Positions 1 to 7,254 of a stretch of DNA of 11,407 nt are shown here, in pieces (the stretch's first letter is position 1; every line of letters begins with the position of its first letter). The translations under genes and the position numbers were made by a program. The notes below the pieces were generated by a model that was given only the letters and a program-made list of their open reading frames with translations, searched no databases and had not been told where the DNA came from. This stretch comes from Halieaceae bacterium (GTDB taxonomy: Bacteria; Pseudomonadota; Gammaproteobacteria; Pseudomonadales; Halieaceae). The DNA is taken from NCBI GenBank assembly GCA_902518075.1, contig CABYEX010000040.1:1-11407 (forward strand), given 5' to 3'.

Positions 1-16
1 ACTGGGTCCACGGTTC

Positions 17-1814
17 TTACTGACCAGTAAACCAACTAGCCTCGGTGTCGAGCACCGACCGGTCCCGGGAGGCTACGTAGCACAACTTTTCCGATGCCTG
101 TGGCAAGTGGTAACGATAGAAAAACTGACAAGCGGCGACCTTGCCTTCATAAAAATCGGCGTCCGCTTGTGCGCCGCTTTGCAAGGCTTTCTGCGCCACC
201 AGTGCCTGACGCAACCACAGCCAGGCGATGACCACGTGTCCAAAGGCATCTAAAAATGGCGTGGCGTCGGCAAGACGCGTGACGGGATCAGTCTCCTGAT
301 TCACGGTCTCGATGGTTTGCTTAGCTAACGCCCAAATATCGGCGAGCGCCTCCCCCATCGCCGCTAACGACTCCACACCGGCCGCTGCGTCCAATGCCGG
401 TTGCATTTCCTCTTCAAAGATGGCGAGGGTGACACCGCCCGCCAGATTCACTTTGCGACCCAAGAGATCGAGGCCATGAATGCCGCGGCTACCTTCGTGA
501 ATCGGATTCAAGCGGTTGTCTCGATATAGCCGCTCCACTGGGTACTCGCGGGTATAACCGTAGCCCCCCAGAATCTGAATCGCGTGTTTGTTCGCCTCGA
601 GGGTGTATTCCGAGGGCCATGACTTGGCGATAGGCGTGAGTAGCTCGAGCAGTAGTGTGAGCCTCTGCGAGGCCTGCGGGTCATCTGAAATCAGCTGCTG
701 ATCCACCAGCTGCGAGCAATATGTGAGCAGCGCGATACTCCCCTCCACAGCCACTTTCTGTTCCATCAAGAGTCTGCGGATATCAGCATGCGCAATAATG
801 GGGAGCATCGGGCTATTGGGGTCTTTATCGCCCGGGTGCCGACCCTGTGGTCGGTTGCGAGCGTAATCAAGCGAGTACAAATAGCCGCCCAATCCCGACA
901 TAGTGGCCAGCATACCCACACCAATTCGGGCCTCGTTCATCATGTGGAACATGTTTTTTAGGCCTTCGTTTACCTCCCCCACCAGGTAGCCAAGGCAATC
1001 ACCACCCTCCCCGAAGTTGAGCAGCGCGTTGGTGGTACCGCGTTGCCCCATCTTGTGATTGAGACCCGCGAGCGCAATGTTGTTGGGCTCACCCAGGGAG
1101 CCATCTTCCTTGACGCGGATTTTAGGCACTAAAAATAGCGAGATACCCTTCACGCCTGGCGGCGCGTCCGGGGTTCGCGCCAGCACCATGTGCACAATGT
1201 TCTCAGAGATATCCTGCTCACCCCCAGAGATCCACATCTTGGTCCCAGTCAGCTTGTAACTACCATCACCAATGGGCTCAGCCATGCAGCGGATATCCGA
1301 CAGAAGACCCTGCATGGGGTTCAGACAGGCACATAGTGCCAAACCAACGACCCTCGACGAGAGCTGGCAAGTAACGCTCGCGCAGCGCTTCGCTACCGCA
1401 GGCCTGCAACATGTGGGCATTGGAGGATGTCAGGAATAGGTAGCCAGTAGCAGGTGCATTGGCCGCCTGAAAAATACCCTGCATAAAGTTGGCCACCATG
1501 ACGGGGGAATTGCATGCCACCCAGGTCGTGATCAAATGTGGCCGTGGGCAGACCCGCCTCGACAAAGGTTTTCAGGCAAGCTTTTAATGAGTCTGGAGTG
1601 ATCGCCTTCCCATCTTTGAAGACGGGCTCATTTTCGTCGTGCTCCCCCGCGCAGGGCAAAAATTCTTCCTCGGCCATGTTCTGGCACAAATCGAGTATGG
1701 CCGCGATGCTCTCACGATCATGCTCGCTATAGCGATCACTGGCGAGCAGGGACCGCAGATCAAACATTTCATCGAGATAAAATCGACGTCGCGTCGATTG
1801 ACGATCATAGACAT
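17..1814 (-). pseudogene. Acyl-CoA dehydrogenase of the ~600-residue (FadE/DmdC-like) family, broken by three frameshifts
   Basis: The intact protein would be an FAD flavoenzyme that oxidises acyl-CoA to enoyl-CoA, as in beta-oxidation. Three reading frames must be joined. The true start is probably the ATG at 1814, whose product begins MSMIVNRRDVDFI, a known family opening. A one-base loss near 1774-1779 shifts to the frame giving DEMFDLRSLL. An extra base in a G5 run (plus strand 1503-1507) shifts to the frame giving VMVANFMQGIFQAAN. A two-base loss near 1302-1307, within TCTTCT after PHAGSS, shifts to the long intact part, SDIRCMAEP to WFTGQ. Correcting these (+1, -1, +2) turns 1798 nt into 1800 nt, that is 599 residues. 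Visible motifs are MCLSEPHAGSS, KMWISGGEQ, HKMGQRGTTN, and IHEGSRGI with the probable catalytic Glu at codon 494-496. As read, translation from 1814 ends at 1584. The substrate is unknown: the DmdC and long FadE families are hard to separate by eye. A true pseudogene and sequencing indels both remain possible. Confidence 0.85.
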
Positions 1815-1937
1815 AAAGTGCCCTGGCGCTGCCTGACATCAAGGTGAAAGCGGACCCTACAAGAGCGGCGTGTCGGGAGCAACGACTGGGGCTGTTAGAG
1901 GTCATTCGCTGGTTGTATATCACCGACACTGACGACG

Positions 1938-1961
1938 TTTGACGCCGACAAAATCGTCAAA
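1938..1961. repeat. Perfect 7-bp inverted repeat upstream of the acyl-CoA dehydrogenase
   Basis: The half-sites TTTGACG and CGTCAAA are separated by 10 bp, in the 203-base gap between the dehydratase gene (ends 2018) and the acyl-CoA dehydrogenase start (1814). Neither strand carries a T-tract after the second arm, so it does not look like an intrinsic terminator. An operator for a dimeric regulator of the dehydrogenase is conceivable, but a repeat this short can arise by chance. I see no convincing promoter hexamers in this gap. Confidence 0.3.
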
Positions 1962-1984
1962 AAGAAGTGTGAGCTTGAACAAAC

Positions 1985-2003
1985 GCTAAGCGCGTGGCCG
2001 CGC
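1985..2003 (-). terminator. Weak candidate terminator after the WbpM-like gene
   Basis: About 14 nt past the TGA stop at 2018, the minus strand has a GCGCG/CGCGC stem with a 4-base loop, followed by TTAGCGTTTGTT. The stem is short and the T-rich tail is interrupted, so this is only a plausible end of the polysaccharide transcript. Confidence 0.25.
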
Positions 2004-2017
2004 TGCATCTAATGTGA

Positions 2018-4084
2018 TCAGTCGTTGGGTCGACCAGTACTTTGCCGCGGGCCCAACAGTTCCGGGCGAATCGGAGTGATGTTCTCCGCCTCGAGCGATT
2101 TGCGGACACGCTTACCAACGCGGCCCTGCTTAACCCAGACATAATCGTGTCGTGGCTCATGTCCCGAGAAGCCCATGACATGCTCGGTCAAAATGACCGT
2201 GACATCATTTAGATCCATCTCAGCGCAGGCTCGCAACAAGCGGTGAGCTGCATCCTCGATAAAGTCAAAATCAAAGGACTCTTCCTCGGCACGCATGATC
2301 ATCGGGTGTCCGGTGCCCGTCAATGAGGTACCCAACAACAGTTCTTCGTGAAGCTTCTCACCCGGGCGCAGACCGATGTATTCGAGATCGATGTGCTCGC
2401 CAAACATGTTGTCCCGTTCGATGTCGTAACCACTCAAGCGAATCATTCGCTCGGCCAGCTCAACGATCCGTACAGGCTCGCCCATGTCCAGTACAAAGAC
2501 ATCGCCCCCGGTGCCCAGCGCACCCGCCTGCAGTACTAGCTGTGCCGCCTCACGGATGCTCATAAAGTACCGAGACACTTCGGGATGAGTCACCGTTACC
2601 GGGCCACCGCCACTGATCTGCTCGCGGAACAGTGGCACAACAGAGCCCGAGGAACCGAGCACGTTACCGAAGCGCACAATGCAAAAGCGGGTCTTGGTTT
2701 CGATTTGGGAGAGACCTTGCAAAATCAGCTCCGCAAACCGCTTAGATGCGCCCATCACATTAGTGGGACGAACCGCTTTGTCAGTCGAGACCAACACAAA
2801 GGTATCCACACCCGCCCGATGCGCCGCCCACGCCGCACTCCAGGTACCGTGAACGTTGTTGGCGACGCCTTCGGCGACGTTGTACTCCACCATGGGTACA
2901 TGCTTATACGCCGCTGCGTGATACACCGTGTCCACCGAGAAGGTGCGGAAGATCGATTCAAGGCGCTGCTCATCACGCACGCTACCCAACAGAGTCACTA
3001 CGGGGAAACGCAGGCCCTGCCGCTGGCACAGGCTCTTGATCTGACGATCCACGCTGTACAGCGCAAACTCTGAAATATCGAGGAGGATGAGCTCCCGGGG
3101 CGATGACGCCAAAATCTGACGACACAGCTCGGATCCGATGCTGCCACCCGCACCCGTCACCATCACGACCTTGTCAGTGATACAACGATCGATCAGTTCG
3201 GGATGCGGTGGAACGGGTTCACGGCCCAGCAGATCGTCCAGATCCACGTCCTGAATCTGATTCACGATGGCGTTGCCAGAAATCAGCTCGCTGATCTTGG
3301 GGATGGTCCGGACCCTGACAGGCAAACCGACCAACGAATTGATGATGGCGCGACGGCGCTCTTGAGAGGCTGAAGGAATCGCCAGCAAAACCTGCCGAAC
3401 CGCATGCTCCTCTACCAAGTTGGTGAGCTCGTCCGCCCCCAACACCGGACGACCATTAATCACTGTCTCGTGCAGGTTGGGGTTGTCGTCTATAAATGCC
3501 ACCACGCGGTAATCCGTGCCGTGATTGAGGGCATTCAGCAGCTGACGACCTGACTCACCCGCACCATAAATGATCACCCGCCGCACATCTGCCCCGGTAT
3601 TGGCCTGGAGCCAGCCTCGAGAGATCAGGCGCAACCCACCAATACCCACAAATAGCAAAAGCCAGTAAACCAACGCTGTGGTGGAGGGCAACGTTGACTC
3701 GGTAAAGAGGATGCAAGCACCCAGCGCCAATGTCGAAAAGCTGACGGCTTTGACCAGATCCCACACCGCCTGTTGACCCATGTAACGGATAACAGATACG
3801 TACAGGCCCTGCATACTGAAAATAGCGGCAGAGCCGATAAATAATAGGGCGATAGTGATGGGAGTAAGCGAGTCCAATACGCTCGCACCCTTTGCCCCGC
3901 CGATGGCTGCAGCACCGTAAAGGGCGCCGAGCACACCCAGTAAATCGAGGACTAACCATCCGGAGAATCTGAAAGAGGGGGGCAGTGAGCGTAGGGCGAA
4001 AAGCCAGATGAGAGTGGAGACCGAATGAGCACCCATCGCGCGCAACCGCGATGCCATCTTTCTAACCATACTCACCTGAACCAT
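2018..4084 (-). CDS. wbpM: WbpM/FlaA1-type membrane UDP-GlcNAc 4,6-dehydratase
   Basis: This 688-residue inner-membrane nucleotide-sugar dehydratase matches the large WbpM/PglF type (WbpM is about 665 residues). Known members convert UDP-GlcNAc to UDP-4-keto-6-deoxy-GlcNAc, the first step toward QuiNAc, FucNAc or bacillosamine-type sugars. In order I see about four hydrophobic segments (roughly residues 43-63, 74-90, 112-128, 137-151), a first nucleotide-binding motif YGAGESGRQLL (173-183), and a catalytic Rossmann domain opening VTGAGGSIGSEL (309-320). AAAYKHVP lies at 390-397. VSTDKAVRPTNVMGASKR (432-449) places Met444 and Lys448 where ordinary short-chain dehydratases have Tyr-xxx-Lys, which is the WbpM S-M-K arrangement. 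RFGNVLGSSGSVVP and LRPGEKLHEEL support the family. The start is uncertain: ATG at 4084, or at 4069, which has AGGTGA close upstream. It lies 48 nt after the WbpL-type gene and is very likely co-transcribed with it. The symbol is by homology type. Confidence 0.93.
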   Translation of the reverse strand: MVQVSMVRKMASRLRAMGAHSVSTLIWLFALRSLPPSFRFSGWLVLDLLGVLGALYGAAAIGGAKGASVLDSLTPITIALLFIGSAAIFSMQGLYVSVIRYMGQQAVWDLVKAVSFSTLALGACILFTESTLPSTTALVYWLLLFVGIGGLRLISRGWLQANTGADVRRVIIYGAGESGRQLLNALNHGTDYRVVAFIDDNPNLHETVINGRPVLGADELTNLVEEHAVRQVLLAIPSASQERRRAIINSLVGLPVRVRTIPKISELISGNAIVNQIQDVDLDDLLGREPVPPHPELIDRCITDKVVMVTGAGGSIGSELCRQILASSPRELILLDISEFALYSVDRQIKSLCQRQGLRFPVVTLLGSVRDEQRLESIFRTFSVDTVYHAAAYKHVPMVEYNVAEGVANNVHGTWSAAWAAHRAGVDTFVLVSTDKAVRPTNVMGASKRFAELILQGLSQIETKTRFCIVRFGNVLGSSGSVVPLFREQISGGGPVTVTHPEVSRYFMSIREAAQLVLQAGALGTGGDVFVLDMGEPVRIVELAERMIRLSGYDIERDNMFGEHIDLEYIGLRPGEKLHEELLLGTSLTGTGHPMIMRAEEESFDFDFIEDAAHRLLRACAEMDLNDVTVILTEHVMGFSGHEPRHDYVWVKQGRVGKRVRKSLEAENITPIRPELLGPRQSTGRPND

Positions 4085-4132
4085 GCAACCGAATCCGCAC
4101 GAGATTCAGTTGGTTACTTAGAAAGCGCTAGT

Positions 4133-5089
4133 CTAAGCGCTCAGGCGCGCGTACACCACAGTCGTGACCGATGGAATGGCTGATAAAAGTAACAGTAGCG
4201 GAGTGAATGCAGCACTATTGACGGCCGTCACGGCCAGCGGAAATTGCCAGATGAACTGCATACCGAGTAGTCCTAGCGTAATGGGCAGTGGACTGCCCAT
4301 TTGTAAGCTCAAGCGCTGATAAGCGTGGTCGCGGTGGGCAACGTGCGGCGGCTCGCCCGCAAAGACTCTGATAAAGAGCGTGAGTCCCGTATCGACCAGA
4401 AAGGGCATCATCAAAATCAGCCATGCGAACCCAACTGCGGGATTGGTCAGAAACGCCATCAGTCCCATCAGTGCCAATACAAATCCGAGAGGAATAGCAC
4501 CCGCGTCCCCCATGAAGAGCTTTGCTGGCGGCCAGTTGAACCAAAGCAGCGGCGCCCAGCAGGCAAACAGTATGGCAGACAGCCACGCCAACTGCGCATT
4601 AGGAAACGCTCCGAACGTGGCGATCAGCCCCATCCCTAGAGCCACGCAAAGCGTCTGAGTGGACACTAAACCATCGGCACCATCCATGAAGTTGACCAGA
4701 TTGATGCACCAGGCCACTGCCAAGCCGCCCATCCCCAGCACAAGGATACTCACTGAACCGGATGGCAGCAGGAGCCAACAGAGCACAAGCCCTGCACCTA
4801 GATAACAAAGGAAGCGCAACCCGCTGGGTAAACTGCGCAGATCATCCAGCAAGCCGATAGCAGTGAGCGCGAACGTAATCAGAGCGACTGCCTGTGCTCC
4901 AGCAAAGTTCATGGTGATAGGGAGCGCAGCCGCCAGCACCAATATTGGCGTGATGCCGCCACTGACTACAGTCGGTTTCGTATGCAAGCTACGCGAGTTT
5001 GGCTGGTCAACCAAACCCCAGTGGGGGGCCAAGCGGACAAAAACCCACAGTCCAAGGCTGACCAACAGCGCAATAGCGATAAGTATCAT
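4133..5089 (-). CDS. WbpL-type polyprenyl-phosphate HexNAc-1-phosphate transferase
   Basis: This 318-residue, very hydrophobic polytopic protein belongs to the glycosyltransferase family 4 / WecA-MraY superfamily. Members move a sugar-1-phosphate from a UDP-sugar to undecaprenyl phosphate on the cytoplasmic face, the step that starts O-antigen synthesis. Family signatures are all present: VDQPNSRSLHTKPTVVSGGI near the N-terminus (28-46), LDDLRS (81-86), NLVNFMDGADG (130-140), LFMGDAGAIPLGF (191-203) and the HRDHAYQRL loop (252-260). I chose the ATG at 5089 because it gives a normal N-terminal membrane segment (MILIAIALLV) and overlaps the upstream stop as TAATG, a translational coupling junction. 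The longer reading from 5146 adds a charged, unconserved stretch. The gene ends with TAG. Sitting between a UDP-sugar reductase and a WbpM-like dehydratase, its donor is probably UDP-QuiNAc or UDP-FucNAc as for WbpL, but the donor is inferred. Confidence 0.92.
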   Translation of the reverse strand: MILIAIALLVSLGLWVFVRLAPHWGLVDQPNSRSLHTKPTVVSGGITPILVLAAALPITMNFAGAQAVALITFALTAIGLLDDLRSLPSGLRFLCYLGAGLVLCWLLLPSGSVSILVLGMGGLAVAWCINLVNFMDGADGLVSTQTLCVALGMGLIATFGAFPNAQLAWLSAILFACWAPLLWFNWPPAKLFMGDAGAIPLGFVLALMGLMAFLTNPAVGFAWLILMMPFLVDTGLTLFIRVFAGEPPHVAHRDHAYQRLSLQMGSPLPITLGLLGMQFIWQFPLAVTAVNSAAFTPLLLLLSAIPSVTTVVYARLSA

Positions 5090-6015
5090 TATGAACGCCC
5101 TGTCTCTCTGGAAGAGAGGGATTCGAGCGTCACAGAAGGCTGCCAACCCGTAACAAGTGGCGCGTCACCACTCCAATGATTCGCGCAAAGTCTGCGCCAG
5201 TGACTTCCCGCCTCAATGCCCTTTTTCCAGTCAAGCACTATCCCTGCTAGACGGCAAAGCCAATGTGGCATCACGCCCCACTTCATTCCCTGAGAGAGGG
5301 CGCGCGAGATTCTCTCAGCATCATAAACGGCTCCGTCTGTGGCCAAGAGTGTTTCCTCGCCAGCCGGCGCTCCTGACTCACCCAGCGCACAATTAATCAG
5401 CAATGCCACCAGATCCCCGCGAGCCACCATGCTCCGGTGTCCTACTGAGGGCAGAAGCCACGGCCACCAACGCAGCACGCTATTCACGATCTTAAGATTG
5501 GCCGTAAGCTCGATGTCATACACTAAGCCCGGACGCACCACCGTCAACCGGCAGTGACTCTCTGCAAACATCTCACGCAGACTCTGTTCCGCGCGCCACT
5601 TGGACGCCGCATAACGCTCCTTTGGCTCGGGGTACTGATGTGCCGGATTCCGGGGCGATACCGCCTCCGTGGGCACCACATTCAGCGAGCTCACATAAAC
5701 AAAATGCGGAACACCCGCTTCAATAGCGCATCTGGCGAGATCAGAAGTGGCCTCGACGTTAAGGCGCTGATAATCGCGCTCGTCTGCGTGGCGATGCGCT
5801 AACCCCGCGCAATGAATGATCGCAGTCACATCGTCAAAGACGCCCCTCGGCAGATCATCGCCACTAGCCATGTCCCATTTCTGCGATTCGCCACGCGGTG
5901 CAGTACCTATGGCATGCGCAGCCCGCGCCAGTAGCCGCAGCGATTGACCCTGCTGTTCACGCGCCGCGCGCAGCGCGGCGCCCACATAGCCCGTGGCGCC
6001 CGTCAGCAATATCAA
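5089..6015 (-). CDS. NAD-dependent epimerase/dehydratase family protein, probable UDP-4-keto-HexNAc reductase (WbpV/WbpK type)
   Basis: This 308-residue extended short-chain dehydrogenase has the Rossmann motif TGATGYVG at residues 5-12, a conserved HCAGLAH segment (68-74), SSLNVVP (109-115), the active-site pair Tyr135/Lys139 in YAASK, and RPGLVY (161-166). The C-terminus GWQPSVTLESL is typical of sugar-nucleotide reductases and epimerases. Placed before WbpL and WbpM homologues, it most likely reduces the 4-keto product of the dehydratase to UDP-QuiNAc or UDP-FucNAc; stereochemistry cannot be read by eye. The start is a TTG at 6015, 9 nt after a GGAG Shine-Dalgarno sequence. A TAA lies in frame eight codons upstream, and no in-frame ATG or GTG lies between them. 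It begins 21 nt after the end of the comEA-like frame and overlaps the next gene by one base, so the cassette reads as an operon. Confidence 0.88.
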   Translation of the reverse strand: MILLTGATGYVGAALRAAREQQGQSLRLLARAAHAIGTAPRGESQKWDMASGDDLPRGVFDDVTAIIHCAGLAHRHADERDYQRLNVEATSDLARCAIEAGVPHFVYVSSLNVVPTEAVSPRNPAHQYPEPKERYAASKWRAEQSLREMFAESHCRLTVVRPGLVYDIELTANLKIVNSVLRWWPWLLPSVGHRSMVARGDLVALLINCALGESGAPAGEETLLATDGAVYDAERISRALSQGMKWGVMPHWLCRLAGIVLDWKKGIEAGSHWRRLCANHWSGDAPLVTGWQPSVTLESLSSRETGRS

Positions 6016-6036
6016 GGCGCCCGGCTCCGCTTGGCA

Positions 6037-6381
6037 TTATTGAAGCCGGATAACACTGCGATTCTTCTCCACTGTCGCAGAGCCGACTCCCTGCACGGCC
6101 GCCAGCTCATCAATGTGCTCAAACGGGCCATGCGCCTCCCAGTACTCGACGATACGGTGCGCCCTCGCAAAACCTGCGCCCTGCTAGCTCTCTGCCATCA
6201 CTTCGACGCTGGCAAGGTTGATGTTGACGGGCTCTGATACCCGGCTGACAAAGGGATTCAAACCCAGTAACAAAGTACAGATCGCCAGCGCTTTCGCCGC
6301 CAATCCAAGCTGTCTGCCCTCGCGGGCGCGCGTGAGTCGAGAGGCGCTATCAAATGTCGGTGTCATGAGCGGTGAATTCAT
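6037..6381 (-). pseudogene. ComEA-family helix-hairpin-helix protein interrupted by an in-frame amber codon
   Basis: The ATG at 6381 follows GGAG by about eight bases. The first part encodes a short charged N-terminus, a hydrophobic export segment (LAAKALAICTLLLGL) and EPVNINLASVEVMAES, the start of a ComEA domain. A TAG at 6184-6186 then stops translation. The same frame continues with QGAGFARAHRIVEYWEAHG, then FEHIDELAAVQGVGSATVEK, to a TAA at 6037-6039. That is the rest of the domain, including both helix-hairpin-helix motifs (GAGFA and GVGSA). The family usually has Leu at the interrupted position (xLxGVG), so one T-to-A change, TTG to TAG, explains the stop. The full frame would be 114 residues, normal for small secreted ComEA-like proteins thought to bind DNA in the periplasm. 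As written, the 65-residue product lacks all DNA-binding elements. TAG is a normal stop elsewhere in the window, so recoding is unlikely. Confidence 0.88.
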
Positions 6382-6540
6382 GGTTTTTTCTCCATCAGTC
6401 AATTGCAGATCACCACGTGAGTGGGCTCCGATCAACTACGGGTCGCGCCGGACTGCCGAGACAGATCACTGACCGTTGCGTATATCTTTTGGGCGAAAAA
6501 CATGTCTGCCCTTTGCAGGCTCGGACACCAGCCCTGCCGA
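6382..6540 (-). other. Intergenic stretch between pyrF and the comEA-like gene
   Basis: This 159-base gap probably carries the start of the comEA-epimerase-WbpL-WbpM transcript. Directly after pyrF there is an imperfect hairpin (GCAGGGCT with AGCCTGC, one bulged base). The nearest T-run is about 14 bases further on, so I do not call a terminator. A GATATA near 6480-6485 could be a -10 element, but I find no matching -35, so no promoter is called. Confidence 0.4.
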
Positions 6541-7254
6541 TTAGCCACTGACATGTGAATCCAATGAGGCGCGAATGTCTGCCGCGGTTTTTGCCGGGTC
6601 ATCGGAAGCCGTGATGGACCGACCTACGACCAAATGCGTTGCGCCATCCGCGACCGCGCTCACGGGGGTCACGATGCGGCGCTGATCACCCCCCTCGTCT
6701 CCAGCTTGCCTTATGCCAGGCGTCACAAGCAGGAAACCTTCCCGCTGCCTGGCCGAGAGGACGGCTGCCTCCGCGGCTGAGCAGACTACACCATCGAGAC
6801 CGGCCGACTCTGCCAGCGCGGCCAACTGGCAAACGCGATCGATAGGTGCGTCATCGCAGCCGAGCTCGGTCAGGTCTTCCTGATTCATACTGGTCAGCAC
6901 AGTCACCGCCACCAGCAGCGGGGGCTTCGGTGAGTCATTCAGCGCCTCTCTTGCTGCACACATCATTCTTGATCCTCCCGACGCATGGACGTTGACCATC
7001 CAAACGCCCAACTCAGCGGCGGCCTTGACCGCCTTGGCCACTGTGGTCGGGATATCGTGGAACTTGAGATCAAGGAAAATATCGAAACCCAGGCCCTGCA
7101 GTGAGCGCACGATGTCGGGCCCGGCAAGCGTGAATAGTTGCTTACCGACCTTGAGGCGCACTGTGGCCGGATCAAGCTTCTTCGCCAAATCCAAAGCGGC
7201 ATCTGAAGAATCGTAGTCGAGGGCAACGATCAAGTTACTGCCGGCATCAGCCAC
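6541..7254 (-). CDS. pyrF: Orotidine 5'-phosphate decarboxylase
   Basis: This enzyme decarboxylates OMP to UMP, the last step of de novo pyrimidine synthesis, in the cytoplasm. I see LIVALDYDS near the N-terminus, the catalytic Asp/Lys array [11 protein letters not shown] (61-71), NVHASGG (88-94), LVTPGIR (176-182) and the phosphate-binding VVGRSIT (209-215). The open frame runs upstream to 7392, but that 46-residue extension has no family counterpart and lies inside lapB. I place the start at the GTG at 7254, seven bases after GGAG. This gives 237 residues, the usual length, and an 8-base overlap with the end of lapB, which suggests translational coupling. lapA-lapB-pyrF adjacency is a conserved gammaproteobacterial arrangement. 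It ends in TAA, followed by 159 nt before the comEA-like ATG. Confidence 0.96.
   Translation of the reverse strand: MADAGSNLIVALDYDSSDAALDLAKKLDPATVRLKVGKQLFTLAGPDIVRSLQGLGFDIFLDLKFHDIPTTVAKAVKAAAELGVWMVNVHASGGSRMMCAAREALNDSPKPPLLVAVTVLTSMNQEDLTELGCDDAPIDRVCQLAALAESAGLDGVVCSAAEAAVLSARQREGFLLVTPGIRQAGDEGGDQRRIVTPVSAVADGATHLVVGRSITASDDPAKTAADIRASLDSHVSG

Noticed and set aside
17..1420. A free-standing 467-residue acyl-CoA dehydrogenase starting at 1420
   Set aside because: Its first 36 or so residues have no family resemblance and overlap, out of frame, the sequence that encodes the conserved ERYLPALVEGRWFGTMCLSEPHAGSS stretch. It is the tail of the frameshifted gene.
2585..3073. Plus-strand open frame of 162 residues inside the dehydratase gene
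   Set aside because: Low-complexity, histidine- and arginine-rich shadow of a strongly conserved minus-strand coding region, with no recognisable domain.
4133..5146. A WbpL-type protein starting at the ATG at 5146
   Set aside because: The added 19 residues are charged, unlike the family, and lie within the reductase gene; the TAATG junction at 5089 gives the standard membrane start.
6184..6186. Programmed amber read-through or recoding in the comEA-like gene
   Set aside because: TAG ends cmk and the WbpL-type gene in this window, no special downstream element is visible, and a single TTG to TAG change is a simpler explanation.
6496..6540. Intrinsic terminator after pyrF
   Set aside because: The stems are bulged or only four base pairs, and the T-run does not directly follow the hairpin.
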